A DNA stretch of 64,000 bases from Verrucomicrobiia bacterium (GTDB lineage: Bacteria > Verrucomicrobiota > Verrucomicrobiia > Limisphaerales > JADLHS01): positions 1,254,375-1,318,374 of the forward strand of contig JAMLJH010000002.1 in the NCBI GenBank assembly GCA_023953615.1, in the 5' to 3' direction. The notes beneath the pieces are model-generated. The model did not search any database. It was not told the origin of the DNA and saw nothing but the letters and a program-made list of their open reading frames with translations. Below, piece after piece: positions 45,211-55,053 of the stretch (positions are counted from its first letter, which is position 1; each line of letters opens with the position of its first letter). Both the position numbers and the translations under genes were made by a program.

Positions 45211-45519
45211 TCAGTCTTTTTTTTTACCGTAGTGAATGGCATCCGGATGGCGCTGGGGCACCTGGGCTTGGGTGTGGGCCTCGGCTTCGCGGGCCCACTG
45301 GCCCAAAAGCTCCTGAGCCAATTGGCGCACCTGCGCGCTCACGCGCGCTTCGGCTTCATCGGCGGTGCAGTCGTCGGTGACGGATTGGTCGAGCGTATCG
45401 GCCAGTTCGTGCAGCCGTGCCAGCACGTCGGGCCGATGCGCCAACCGCTCTTCCAGGGATCGGCGGGAAGGGGAAACGTTTTTGGATTTCGGTCGTTCAT
45501 CGTTCATGAACCACTTCAA
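45211..45519 (-). CDS. ISKra4-family orfA (N-terminal transposase part)
   Basis: A 102-residue helical protein (SLEERLAHRPDVLARLHEL, ARVSAQVRQLAQELLGQWA), corresponding to the N-terminal part of one-frame ISKra4 transposases. It ends HYGKKKD just after the run of nine A (45217-45225 on the minus strand). A -1 slip there moves the ribosome into the orfB frame. Confidence 0.85.
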   Translation of the reverse strand: MKWFMNDERPKSKNVSPSRRSLEERLAHRPDVLARLHELADTLDQSVTDDCTADEAEARVSAQVRQLAQELLGQWAREAEAHTQAQVPQRHPDAIHYGKKKD

Positions 45520-45599
45520 ATATACAAAATCGTTCCAAGGCGCCAGGGCTAAATCACTTACAAAAAATTAGCCTTTGACCGTCACTTCCAATCACACCC

Positions 45600-45608
45600 C
45601 TTCCCAAA
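45600..45608. repeat. 9-bp target-site duplication (right)
   Basis: CTTCCCAAA, identical to 44147-44155. Confidence 0.95.
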
Positions 45609-46006
45609 GCGAGCATTTTAAGTATTCCTATAACCGCCGACATGACGCAGCGGGCCTTCCAACCACAAGCCAAGCGTTGGGTCAAACGGACGACCGCCCT
45701 TGGTTCGGGGCGAGCACCGGCGCGACCGCGTCTTGGACTGCGGCAGTCCGCTGCCGCTATGGAATCATCGGCCCGCAACGGGAAAGCGGCAGAAGCCTGC
45801 CGCAGTCCAAAACCTTGCGGACAGAGGCGCCATTCTCCATCCGGACCCCACCTTCATGGGGTTACACTCGTTCGGTGCCACGGCGATGGTTTCCGCGAAC
45901 AGACCGAGGACGTGCGTGCGCGACAGTGCGGACGACGCCCTGTCATCCTATCAGTTGCCTTCGTTGTGGTTCAGGGGCGTGCGGGAACGCGTCCCTCCCA
46001 AATACG
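45609..46006. repeat. Gene-free spacer with a palindromic dispersed repeat
   Basis: TTGGACTGCGGCAGTCCGCT (45734) and GCCTGCCGCAGTCCAA (45797) form a large imperfect palindrome, with AGCGGCAG/CTGCCGCT arms inside. Toward 45985 there is a GGGAACGCGTCCCTCCC fragment as at 720-736. Open frames here are repeat-derived and not called. Confidence 0.7.
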
Positions 46007-49000
46007 CTACAGGACGGAGCGCAAATAGCATCCGGTATGGCTGCGCGGCCAGGTGATCGCCTCTTCGGGTGTCCCCTGCCCGACCACTTCGCCGCCGCCT
46101 TCGCCGCCTTCCGGTCCCAGATCAATGATCCAATCGGCCATCTTGATAACGTCCAGGTTGTGCTCGATCACGAGCAGGGTGTTTCCGGCAGCGCGTAATT
46201 TGAACAAAACTTCCAGTAATTTAGCGACGTCGTGGAAGTGCAGTCCGGTGGTCGGCTCGTCCAGAATGTAAAGGGTGCGCCCGGTTTGTTTACGGCTCAG
46301 CTCGGCGGCCAGCTTGACGCGTTGCGCTTCGCCGCCGCTGAGGGTGGTGCCCGATTGGCCGAGGCGCAGGTAACCCAAACCCACTTCGGCCAGCGTCAGG
46401 CACGGCTCGTGAATCTGCGGCACGGCCCGGAAAAAATTCACCGCTTCATCCACGGTGAGATTAAGCACGTCGGCAATGTTCAATCCTTTGTAGGCGATCT
46501 CCAGCGTCTCGCGATTGTAGCGTTTGCCGTTGCAGCTTTCGCACGTCACATAAACCGGCGGCAGGAAGTTCATCTCGATCTTGATCAGGCCGTCGCCCTG
46601 ACATTTCTCGCAGCGACCGCCTTTCACGTTGAAACTGAAGCGGCCGGAGGCATAGCCCCGCACTTTGGCGGCGGGCAGCCGCGCGAACAGATCGCGAATG
46701 GCGTTGAACATCCCCGTGTAGGTGGCCGGATTGCTGCGCGGCGTGCGACCGATGGGCGTTTGATCAATCACCACGATCTTTTCCAACCCTTCGTAGTTGC
46801 GGATTTCCTGATGCGCGCCCGGGCGCTCTTTCGAGCCGTAAAATTTCCGCATCAGGGCGCGGCGCAGCGTGTCATCCACCAGGGTGCTTTTTCCAGAACC
46901 GCTCACGCCCGTCACGCAGGTGAACAATCCGATGGGAATGCGCACGTTGATGTCTTTCAAATTATTTTCGCTCGCGCCCAAAATTTCAATCGCGCCGCGC
47001 TCGGGCGAAAATTTCTTGCGTTGTTGGGGCACGGGAATGTTCAACTCACCGGTGAGATAACGACCGGTCAACGAGCGGCGGGCGCGCTTGATTTCCTCGA
47101 GCGATCCCGCCGCCACAATCTCGCCACCATGCACCCCGGCGCCCGGACCGAGATCCAGAATGTAATCCGCCGCGGCAATTGTGTCCGCATCGTGCTCCAC
47201 CACCATGACGGAATTGCCCAGGTCGCGCAGTCCTTTCAAGGTGGCGAGCAGGCGATCATTATCGCGCTGGTGCAGGCCGATGCTGGGTTCGTCCAGAATG
47301 TACAGCACCCCGACGAGACCGGCGCCGATTTGCGTGGCCAGCCGGATGCGCTGCGCTTCGCCACCGGAGAGCGAACCGCTCTCGCGATCCAGCGTGAGGT
47401 AACCCAAACCGACGTTTTGCAAGAATCCCAGCCGCGCGCGAATCTCCTTCACCACCTCCCCCGCAATCCGTCGCTGGAAATCCGTCAGGGTTAGCCGCGC
47501 GAAAAACGCGTCCGCCTTGGTAACGGATAACCGACAAACGTCCATGATGGAAAGGCCGGGAATTTTTGGCGGCGCTGCTTTCGCGGAGGCGACCGATTTC
47601 GTGCCGGCGGGAGGCGCTGAATGAGACGGCTCGGCCGCCGCTCCATCGCCCAGGGTCACGGCGAGAATTTCCGGGCGCAACCGTTTGCCCTGACAAGCAT
47701 CACAAAACTGTGGGCTCATGAACGCCTTCAACCGCTTGCGCGTAAATTCACTTTCGCTTTCGGTGTAGAGCCGTTCGAGGTTGGGCAGCACGCCTTCGAA
47801 CGGTCGCTGGATCATGCTCGACTTGCCCGCGCGCCAGAAGTGAAAGGTGATTTCCACCGCACCCGAGCCGTGCATCAGAACGTGTTTGAACTCATCCGGC
47901 AAATTTTTATACGGCGCTTCCAAGCTCACGCCATAATGCGCCGCCACGGCTTTGAGCATGGACTTGTAATAGACGATCATGCGTTTGCCGCCGCGGCGCC
48001 ACGGCAGGATTGCGCCCTGCTCCAACGACTTGTCCGCATCCGGCACAACCAGACCCGTGTCGAAAACCATCTTCTGCCCCAACCCGTGACAAACCGAACA
48101 AGCTCCCGTCGGCGAGTTGAAGGAAAAATGTTTCGGCCCCGGTTTCTCATAGCTCCGCCCCGTCCGCGGCGAATACAAACGATTCGAGTGCAGCGTTTCG
48201 ATCCAGTCACCCGGACGAGCGGACGCGGGGCGCGCCTCCATGGTGGGTCGCGCCTTCGGCTCTCGCGTTTCGATCTGATGCAGCGTCACCATCACGCCAT
48301 TGCCCCAGCGCAGAGCGGTTTCCACCGAGTCTTGCAGGCGCACGCGCACCTTGTCATCCACCACCAACCGATCCACCACCGCCTCGATTGTGTGATGGTG
48401 TTTGGCGTCCAATTTGATGCGCGCTTGCGGATTGGTCAGCTCCACCAGTTCGCCATCCACCCGCGCCCGGACAAATCCCTCGCGTTGCAGGCGCTCAATC
48501 ACGTCGCGGAATTCCCCCTTTTGATGCTGCACCACTGGCGCGAGCAACATGACCCGCGTCTTCTCGGGCAAAGTTAAAATCCGATCCACAATATCGCTGG
48601 TGGTTTGCGCCACGATCGGATCGCCGGTATCCGGGCAATGCGCCTGGCCCACATGGGCGTACAGCAGACGTAAATAATCGTAAATCTCGGTGGTCGTCGC
48701 GACGGTGGAACGTGGATTCATTCCGCTCGAGCGCTGTTCGATGGCGATGGCGGGCGACAAACCTTCGATGTAATCCACCTCGGGTTTCTGCATCTGATCG
48801 AGGAATTGGCGCGCGTAAGCGGAAAGACTTTCCACGTATTTGCGCTGGCCCTCGGCGTAAAGCGTATCGAAAGCCAGCGATGACTTGCCACTGCCGCTCA
48901 ATCCGGTGATCACCACCAATTTATCGCGCGGAATCTCCAGTGTCAGATTCTTGAGATTATGCTCCCGCGCGCCGCCGATGCGGATGAATTCTTTACTCAT
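46007..49000 (-). CDS. uvrA: Excinuclease ABC subunit A
   Basis: The damage-recognition ATPase of nucleotide excision repair. Two ABC halves: Walker [15 protein letters not shown] (~32) and [14 protein letters not shown] (~680); signatures [15 protein letters not shown] (~535) and [14 protein letters not shown] (~880). The C-terminal zinc module [14 protein letters not shown]...[12 protein letters not shown] is intact. In the first half the zinc-module region reads [21 protein letters not shown] before [17 protein letters not shown], so the first CxxC pair is missing. At 997 residues it is ~55 longer than E. coli UvrA, partly from an Ala/Pro-rich insert after LAVTLGDG. Confidence 0.97.
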   Translation of the reverse strand: MSKEFIRIGGAREHNLKNLTLEIPRDKLVVITGLSGSGKSSLAFDTLYAEGQRKYVESLSAYARQFLDQMQKPEVDYIEGLSPAIAIEQRSSGMNPRSTVATTTEIYDYLRLLYAHVGQAHCPDTGDPIVAQTTSDIVDRILTLPEKTRVMLLAPVVQHQKGEFRDVIERLQREGFVRARVDGELVELTNPQARIKLDAKHHHTIEAVVDRLVVDDKVRVRLQDSVETALRWGNGVMVTLHQIETREPKARPTMEARPASARPGDWIETLHSNRLYSPRTGRSYEKPGPKHFSFNSPTGACSVCHGLGQKMVFDTGLVVPDADKSLEQGAILPWRRGGKRMIVYYKSMLKAVAAHYGVSLEAPYKNLPDEFKHVLMHGSGAVEITFHFWRAGKSSMIQRPFEGVLPNLERLYTESESEFTRKRLKAFMSPQFCDACQGKRLRPEILAVTLGDGAAAEPSHSAPPAGTKSVASAKAAPPKIPGLSIMDVCRLSVTKADAFFARLTLTDFQRRIAGEVVKEIRARLGFLQNVGLGYLTLDRESGSLSGGEAQRIRLATQIGAGLVGVLYILDEPSIGLHQRDNDRLLATLKGLRDLGNSVMVVEHDADTIAAADYILDLGPGAGVHGGEIVAAGSLEEIKRARRSLTGRYLTGELNIPVPQQRKKFSPERGAIEILGASENNLKDINVRIPIGLFTCVTGVSGSGKSTLVDDTLRRALMRKFYGSKERPGAHQEIRNYEGLEKIVVIDQTPIGRTPRSNPATYTGMFNAIRDLFARLPAAKVRGYASGRFSFNVKGGRCEKCQGDGLIKIEMNFLPPVYVTCESCNGKRYNRETLEIAYKGLNIADVLNLTVDEAVNFFRAVPQIHEPCLTLAEVGLGYLRLGQSGTTLSGGEAQRVKLAAELSRKQTGRTLYILDEPTTGLHFHDVAKLLEVLFKLRAAGNTLLVIEHNLDVIKMADWIIDLGPEGGEGGGEVVGQGTPEEAITWPRSHTGCYLRSVL

Positions 49001-49199
49001 AAGCCCAGATTTCCTGCCTTATCCAATCGGCAAGCCTAGGCCAGAATGGAAACCGAAGAAAGCAATTAACCGGGCGGTTTGGCAAAGAATTGACTCAAGT
49101 GAAAAGACCCTGGCCGGTTTCACGACGGTTCTCGCGACTTGCGCAAACCAATCCCATCAGCAACCATCGGCCAACCTGAATACCCGATGCTGTGATTTT

Positions 49200-50522
49200 A
49201 TGCAAAACCAAGACCAACCGAATTTGACCCGGCGCAAGTTTCTCCAATCCTCCGCCACTGCCGCGGCCGCCACGACGCTGGCGGGATTGGATGTCGCCCG
49301 CTTTGCCCATGCGGCGGGTAGCGATACCCTCAAAGTCGGCCTGATTGGTTGTGGTGGTCGCAACAGCGGCGCCGGCTTTCAAGCGTTGCGCGCCGATCCC
49401 GGTGCCCGGTTGGTGGCGATGGGAGATATTTTCCTGGATCGAATCCATCACGCGCGACAGGCCATTACCACCGAACTGAGTAAAGACGGCAAAGCGGATC
49501 AGGTGCAGGTGCGAGACGATCATTGTTTCACTGGATTCGATAGCTACCAACACGTCATCGCCGCTGCGGATGTGGTGTTGATCGCCAATGCGGCGAAATT
49601 TCATCCGTTGCACGCCCGGGCCGCCATCGCCGCCGGCAAGCACGTTTTCGTCGAGAAACCGCACGGCATTGATCCGTATGGCATCAAGCAATTGCAGCAA
49701 GCGTGCGATCACGCGCGGGAGAAGCAACTCTGCCTCGTCTCCGGTTTGCAGAGTCGTTATCACGCGGGTTACGCGGAAACCGTGCAACGCATTCACGACG
49801 GCGCGATTGGCGAGGTGATTGCCATCGAGGAGAATTTTCTGCGTGCGCCCTACGGCATCACCGAACGCCCTCCGGAGCTGACCGAACTCGAATGGCAATG
49901 CCGCACGCAATACCACTTCGCCTGGCTCTCGGGCGACGACGTCCCGCAATCGCTCGTTCACAATCTCGACCGCGCGCGCTGGGTGTTGCGCGAACAAGTC
50001 CCCCTCCAATGCCACGGCTTGGGCGGGCGCTCGTCCATGACCGAAGGCAAGTACGGCAACGTCTTTGACCACCACTCGGTGATTTACGAGTTGGAAAGCG
50101 GAGTGCGCATCTATGCGTTCTGCCGCACCACCACCGGTTGCTACGATGAATCATCAAGTATTGTGCTTGGCTCGAAAGGTAAAGCGTCGCTGACGAACTG
50201 CCGGATCTGGGGCGAAAAAAACTGGCGCTGGCAGGGCCAGTGCGATCCGTATCAGGTGGAGCACGATCGCCTCTTTGCCGCCATCCGTTCCGGGCAACCC
50301 ATCAACAACGGCGATTACATGGTGCGCAGCACCTTGACCACCATCATGGGACAGATTTCCTGCTACACGGGCAAACAAGTAACTTGGGAGGAAATCAACG
50401 CGTCGGATTTTGCTTACGCGCCCAAACCGGAGGAGTGCCGCGACGGCATGGCGCCACCCGTGCAACCCGGCCCGGACGGTTCGTATCCGGTTTATATCCC
50501 CGGACAAACACAACTGCTTTGA
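49200..50522 (+). CDS. Gfo/Idh/MocA-family oxidoreductase with Tat signal
   Basis: A 440-residue exported NAD(P)-dependent oxidoreductase. The ATG at 49200 opens a Tat signal ([20 protein letters not shown]), fixing the start. Then the Rossmann segment [16 protein letters not shown] (~45-60), [15 protein letters not shown] with the catalytic EKP (~150) and a C-terminal substrate domain. Such secreted members are very abundant in Verrucomicrobia and Planctomycetes and act on sugars or sugar acids. It is followed after 6 bp by a ThuA-like gene. Confidence 0.93.
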   Translation: MQNQDQPNLTRRKFLQSSATAAAATTLAGLDVARFAHAAGSDTLKVGLIGCGGRNSGAGFQALRADPGARLVAMGDIFLDRIHHARQAITTELSKDGKADQVQVRDDHCFTGFDSYQHVIAAADVVLIANAAKFHPLHARAAIAAGKHVFVEKPHGIDPYGIKQLQQACDHAREKQLCLVSGLQSRYHAGYAETVQRIHDGAIGEVIAIEENFLRAPYGITERPPELTELEWQCRTQYHFAWLSGDDVPQSLVHNLDRARWVLREQVPLQCHGLGGRSSMTEGKYGNVFDHHSVIYELESGVRIYAFCRTTTGCYDESSSIVLGSKGKASLTNCRIWGEKNWRWQGQCDPYQVEHDRLFAAIRSGQPINNGDYMVRSTLTTIMGQISCYTGKQVTWEEINASDFAYAPKPEECRDGMAPPVQPGPDGSYPVYIPGQTQLL

Positions 50523-50528
50523 GGCGAC

Positions 50529-51275
50529 ATGAGCCTGCGCTTCCCGCTGATTCGATTGATTTTGTTTCTCGTCGTGATGACGGCGATTGCAAATCCTGCC
50601 GCGGACCAAGCGCGCGTCCTGATTGTCACCGGCGTGGATTATCCAGGTCATCACTGGCGCGAAACCAGCCCCGCGTTGAAACAGATTTTGGCGACCGATC
50701 AACGCCTCGACGTGCGCATCGTGGAAGACCCGCACTACCTGGATTCAGCGGCGCTCACGAACTACGCCGTCGTGCTGTTGAATTTTCAGAATTGGGAAGT
50801 GCCCGGCCCCGGTGTGGCCGCGCGCGAGAATCTGCGGCGTTATGTGGAACGCGGTGGCGGATTAATGAGCGTTCACTTCAGTTGCGGGGCGTGGCATGGC
50901 GAGTGGCCCGAATTTCAAAATATCTTGGGCCGCGTCTGGCACGGTGCCGGTCCGGACAAACCGCAGCACGATCCGCGCGGCCGCTTCACCGTCCGCCTGG
51001 TGGATGCGGATCATTCCATCACCCGCGGATTGAACGATTTTGAAACGGACGATGAGCTTTACACTTGCCTGACCGGCACCACGCCGATCCACGTGCTGGC
51101 TGAAGCAAAATCGAAAGTGGACGGTAAAAACCATCCGATGGCCTTGGTCCATGAATACGGTCAGGGCCGCGTCTTTGTGACGACGCTCGGCCACGACGTG
51201 AAAGCTCTCACCAATTCGATTGTGCCTCAACTCCTCCGTCGCAGTTGTGCTTGGGCCGCCCGACTTCCGGAATAA
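50529..51275 (+). CDS. ThuA-domain protein, secreted
   Basis: A 248-residue protein with a signal peptide (IRLILFLVVMTAIANPAA) and a ThuA-like class I glutamine-amidotransferase fold: VLIVTGVDYPGHHWRET (~30), YVERGGGLMSVHFSCGAW (~115), VLVHEYGQGRVFVTTLGHD-like end (~210). ThuA proteins are linked to trehalose and other sugar metabolism, often next to Gfo/Idh/MocA enzymes, as here. The catalytic activity is not established. Confidence 0.9.
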   Translation: MSLRFPLIRLILFLVVMTAIANPAADQARVLIVTGVDYPGHHWRETSPALKQILATDQRLDVRIVEDPHYLDSAALTNYAVVLLNFQNWEVPGPGVAARENLRRYVERGGGLMSVHFSCGAWHGEWPEFQNILGRVWHGAGPDKPQHDPRGRFTVRLVDADHSITRGLNDFETDDELYTCLTGTTPIHVLAEAKSKVDGKNHPMALVHEYGQGRVFVTTLGHDVKALTNSIVPQLLRRSCAWAARLPE

Positions 51276-51287
51276 GATGCGCCGACG

Positions 51288-52352
51288 TCAAGCCGCCAAC
51301 GCCGGGTAATCGGTGTAGCCTTTCGGACCGGAAGCGAAGAACGTGGACGGATCAGGCGGATTGAGCGGCGCGTTCCTGGCAAAGCGCGACGGCAAATCGG
51401 GATTGGCGATGAACAACCGACCGAACGCCACCGCATCCGCCTCGTCCTGTCGCAAAATCTGTTCTCCCGTGGCGCGCGTGAATCCGTCGTTGGCCACATA
51501 AAATCCGCCGAACTGCTGTTTCAGTTGAGCGCTGAGCCGACTTGATCCCGGCGTTTCCCGCACGCAAAGGAAGCCCAGATGACGCCGACCCAATTCGCGC
51601 GCCACGTAACCAAATGTGGCGGCCGGATTGGAATCGCGCATGTCGTGTTCCGGCGCGTGCGGCGCCAGGTGCATGCCCACCCGATCCGCACCCCAAACCG
51701 AAATCACCGCGTCCGCCACTTCGAGCATCAGTCGCGCGCGATTCTCAACTGGCCCACCATAATCATCCGTACGGTGGTTCGAACTGTCTTGCAGAAATTG
51801 ATCCAGCAGATAGCCATTCGCACCGTGAATTTCCACGCCATCGAATCCGGCCTCGAGCGCGTTCGCTGCGCCCTGGCGATAGGCGGCGACGATGCCCGGC
51901 AGTTCACTTCGTTCCAATGCTCGTGGAGTGACGAACGGACGATGCGGCCGGAGTAAACTCACATGCCCTTGCGGCGCGATGGCACTGGGTGCGACCGGCA
52001 GCGCCCCGTTCAAGTAGAAGGGATCGGACACACGACCGACATGCCAGAGTTGCAAAAACATTTTGCTGCCCGCCTCATGCACGGCCCGCACGATTTCCTT
52101 CCAACCCGTCACCTGCTCCGGCGACCAAATGCCCGGCGTATCGGGATAGCCCACGCCCATCGGAGTGATGGAAGTGGCCTCGCTGATGATGAGTCCGGCG
52201 GCAGCACGTTGCGTGTAATACTCGCGCATCAAACGGCCCGGCACACGGCCTGATTCGGCGCGACAACGCGTGAGCGGCGACATGAAAATACGATTGGACA
52301 ACTTCAAACCACCCAAGGAAACCGGTTCGAGCAATTTCAACTTCTCGTTCAT
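51288..52352 (-). CDS. Old Yellow Enzyme family NADH:flavin oxidoreductase (alkene reductase)
   Basis: A 354-residue FMN-dependent (beta/alpha)8 enzyme of the NemA type, which reduces activated C=C bonds and nitro compounds. Marks: NRIFMSPLTRCRA (~20-32), LQLWHVGRVS (~100), the active-site pair in VEIHGANGYLLDQFLQDSSNHRTDDYGG (~173-200, His and Asn plus the RTDDYGG loop) and VAFGRLFIANPDLP near the end. It is convergent with the ThuA gene, 12 bp apart. The natural substrate is unknown. Confidence 0.94.
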   Translation of the reverse strand: MNEKLKLLEPVSLGGLKLSNRIFMSPLTRCRAESGRVPGRLMREYYTQRAAAGLIISEATSITPMGVGYPDTPGIWSPEQVTGWKEIVRAVHEAGSKMFLQLWHVGRVSDPFYLNGALPVAPSAIAPQGHVSLLRPHRPFVTPRALERSELPGIVAAYRQGAANALEAGFDGVEIHGANGYLLDQFLQDSSNHRTDDYGGPVENRARLMLEVADAVISVWGADRVGMHLAPHAPEHDMRDSNPAATFGYVARELGRRHLGFLCVRETPGSSRLSAQLKQQFGGFYVANDGFTRATGEQILRQDEADAVAFGRLFIANPDLPSRFARNAPLNPPDPSTFFASGPKGYTDYPALAA

Positions 52353-52577
52353 GCACGCTCAGATTAGCGGGACTTCACACGAATGAAAAGTGACAGCCGC
52401 AGGTCCACCAGGTCGGCGGTCAGACGGTTGGTCTGCACCGGGCTTGATACGCTTCCGTCTCCCGCCAGGCAACAATGATTAAAGCTCACCCAATTTGGCC
52501 CGGTAGCGTCCGCGACCCGCCGCGACCCGCCATCCGATCCGTTGACGCAAATCGTCTTCATGTTACGATTTCGATTG

Positions 52578-54935
52578 ATGAATTCTTGGCTGCCCAACGC
52601 GCTCGCGCTGATCAGTTGCCTTGCCAGCATGGCTTGGGCGGACCACATGGACGATGCGCGTTGGGATTTTCGCTTTGGCCGCCCGGCTTTGGATGAAGGC
52701 GCGTTCACGGTGGTGTGGCACGATGGTGAACTGTATGTCGGCGGAAATTTCCAGAGTGCGGGCGCGAACTTTGCCCCCGGCGTAGCGCGTTGGGACGGGA
52801 ACAACTGGTGGCCAGTAGGTGAAGGATTGTCTGGCACCAACGTCACGGGCTTGGTGGTCACGTCTTTAGTCGCCGGGGAGAATCAACTTTATGCCGGTGG
52901 AAATTTCGTGCGCTCGGGCGATGCCTGGCTGCCCGGTTTGGCCCGTTGGAACGGCACCAATTGGAGCGCCTTGCCCGGCATTGCGGCGGCGCGAGTGAAC
53001 CAACTTCTGATTCACAACGACGATTTGTTTGTCGCGGGCAATCTTCAGTTGGCTGGCGACACCAACTATTACGGCGTCGCCCGTTGGAATGGAAACACCT
53101 GGGAAACGTACGGCAGTCGGATTGGCAGGCCGGACATAATTGGGTGCTTGGCGGTGCGCGACGAGATGGTGTTTATTTCCGGCGGCTTCAATACCATTGC
53201 CGACACGCCGATTTCGTATAATGCGTATTGGAATGGCACCACTTGGCAACTTTTACCTGGAGTGACCAATCGAACTTTTCGCGCCCTCGCCATTCACGAC
53301 GGAGAACTCTACGGAAGTGGTTCGTTCACCCGCATCGGCGACGTAGCCGCCAATAATTTGGCGCGTTGGGATGGTGAAAATTGGTGGCCAGTAGGCGACG
53401 GGTTTGATCAAGCGCCAGACCATCTGCTCTCGACGTCCAGTGGTTTATATGCCGTTGGCAGTTTGAAGCAGAGTGGAGACACCACGGTAAATAATGTTGC
53501 GCGTTGGAACGGATCATCCTGGCAACCCATTGGCCTGGATGTCTGGAGCGGGAATCAAGGGCCAGCTCACATGTGCGTCGCGGAGTCGGGTCAACTGTTT
53601 GCGGCAGGCTATTTCTTTTCGGTGCATGGACAACGGGCCGGGCACGTCGCCGAGTGGAACGGAACGCAATGGCGCCCGGTCGTGGTCTCGAACAGTCTCG
53701 CGCTGACGGATGGTTTTCTGAACATTTTCTCGATGGCGGCGGACGAACAGGCGCTGTTCGTTGGCGGAGTTTATTCCGAACCGACCGGGGCGAGCGGTCG
53801 CGCCGTCTGGCAATTAAAATCCAATGTCTGGACGAAATTAGGCGACGACTTTACGAACGTTGGCGGATCTCCCGTCATTTGGAGTCTGGTCGTGCAAAAC
53901 GGACAATTATTTGCGGCTGGTGGGTTTACCAACGCGGGCGGTGCCACGGTGCATAACCTGGCTCGCTGGGGTGGCAGCCAATGGCAAGCCGTGGGCGACA
54001 TTACCAACCGCGCCATCGGCGCCATGACCAGCGACGGAACGAACCTCTTCATCGGTGAATCGCTTGCCGATTTCCAAGTCAACGGTCCGACGGTGAAACG
54101 GTGGGATGGCCATCAATGGAGCACATTGGCGGATCAGGTGGACAACGGAATCACGGCACTCACCTGGGCGGAAGGTGGTCTTTACGCAGGTGGCGGCTTC
54201 ACTCATATCGGTACGTTGACGGCGAATCGCATTGCCGTTTGGAAAAATGGTCAATGGGAAACCTTGGGTAGTGGAATGGATGGCGCGACTGGCGTTACGG
54301 TTCAGGCCATTGTTGTGGATGGAACCAATGTCTTTGCGGGTGGACGTTTCTCCACGGCGGGTGGAGTGGCGGTCAACAATCTGGCGCGTTGGGATGGGAC
54401 GCAATGGCATCCGGTCGGCACTCCGCCGCACGATGGCGTGCTGGCCTCCGCCACGGCAATCATGACCATGACGATGCGCGAAGGACAACTTTACGTGGGC
54501 GGGTTTTTCACCAGCGCCGGCGGGCAAAATATTCCGGCACTGGCCCGATTTGATGGAACGAACTGGACACGACTGGGTTCCGGACTGCGCCACTGGAATA
54601 TTGGCATTGCGCCACGAGTACGGACGTCAGTGTGGCAGGGTGATGCCTTGTGGGTGGGTGGAATGTTCCCAGCGGCGGGCAACAAAGCCGCTGCCAGCAT
54701 TGCGCGCTGGGTGGCGCATCCGACCCTGCGGTTATCGGCTCCGGAATCCATTGGAAACGAGTCATGGCGAATCCGCGCGAGCGGCGTGACTGGTTTGCGC
54801 TTTGTTGTGGAAAGCTCAACGGATCTTCAAGCATGGACGGAACGCGTACGCGGCCAGGGCGACGCCGACACTTGGGAATTTCAAGATACGGACTCCAATG
54901 GCCAGCGTTTTTATCGCGCCATCCTACGCCCTTGA
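52578..54935 (+). CDS. Secreted WD/kelch-like repeat protein
   Basis: A 785-residue protein: signal peptide MNSWLPNALALISCLASMAWA, then about 14 repeats of ~45 residues with the pattern LYxGGxFxxxGxxxxxxxARWxGxxWxPxG (for example LYAGGNFVRSGDAWLPGLAR and LYVGGFFTSAGGQNIPALAR). Each looks like a propeller blade, so two seven-bladed propellers are possible. The C-terminal LRFVVESSTDLQAWTE block matches the tail domain of other surface proteins here. The ATG at 52578 starts the signal. Function unknown, perhaps carbohydrate binding. Confidence 0.85.
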   Translation: MNSWLPNALALISCLASMAWADHMDDARWDFRFGRPALDEGAFTVVWHDGELYVGGNFQSAGANFAPGVARWDGNNWWPVGEGLSGTNVTGLVVTSLVAGENQLYAGGNFVRSGDAWLPGLARWNGTNWSALPGIAAARVNQLLIHNDDLFVAGNLQLAGDTNYYGVARWNGNTWETYGSRIGRPDIIGCLAVRDEMVFISGGFNTIADTPISYNAYWNGTTWQLLPGVTNRTFRALAIHDGELYGSGSFTRIGDVAANNLARWDGENWWPVGDGFDQAPDHLLSTSSGLYAVGSLKQSGDTTVNNVARWNGSSWQPIGLDVWSGNQGPAHMCVAESGQLFAAGYFFSVHGQRAGHVAEWNGTQWRPVVVSNSLALTDGFLNIFSMAADEQALFVGGVYSEPTGASGRAVWQLKSNVWTKLGDDFTNVGGSPVIWSLVVQNGQLFAAGGFTNAGGATVHNLARWGGSQWQAVGDITNRAIGAMTSDGTNLFIGESLADFQVNGPTVKRWDGHQWSTLADQVDNGITALTWAEGGLYAGGGFTHIGTLTANRIAVWKNGQWETLGSGMDGATGVTVQAIVVDGTNVFAGGRFSTAGGVAVNNLARWDGTQWHPVGTPPHDGVLASATAIMTMTMREGQLYVGGFFTSAGGQNIPALARFDGTNWTRLGSGLRHWNIGIAPRVRTSVWQGDALWVGGMFPAAGNKAAASIARWVAHPTLRLSAPESIGNESWRIRASGVTGLRFVVESSTDLQAWTERVRGQGDADTWEFQDTDSNGQRFYRAILRP

Positions 54936-54985
54936 ACTGCTTGGACGCAGTCGCAGCAACCCGGCACTTTGCCAGCAAAGAAAAT

Positions 54986-55012
54986 GGCGCCGGCCATTCA
55001 TGGACCGGCGCC
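54986..55012. terminator. Strong hairpin between convergent genes (possible bidirectional terminator)
   Basis: A perfect 8-bp GC stem GGCGCCGG/CCGGCGCC with an 11-base loop lies 50 bp after the stop at 54935 and 41 bp after the minus-strand stop at 55054. There is no T-run on either strand, so termination is plausible but not proven. Confidence 0.45.
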
Positions 55013-55053
55013 GAGGTAATGACTTCCGCAAAAGTCGCCGTCGGGACGTTCTC

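Larger units (their letters stand above)
44156..45599 (-). mobile_element. ISKra4-family insertion sequence, intact
   Basis: A 1444-bp element with perfect 25-bp terminal inverted repeats: GGGTGTGATTGGAAGTGACG... at 44156-44180 and its complement at 45575-45599, flanked by identical 9-bp duplications CTTCCCAAA. It carries two minus-strand frames joined by a probable -1 frameshift on A9 (45217-45225). The intact repeats and identical duplications indicate a recent insertion. The join of the flanks does not restore an obvious gene, so it landed in a spacer. Confidence 0.95.

Noticed and set aside
44100..45660. Gene interrupted by the IS element
   Set aside because: Joining the flanks at one copy of CTTCCCAAA gives no continuous reading frame of useful length, so the target was a spacer.
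45642..46028. 128-codon open frame between IS and uvrA
   Set aside because: Covers a palindromic dispersed repeat and ends within the uvrA 3' end; Arg/Ala-rich without motif.
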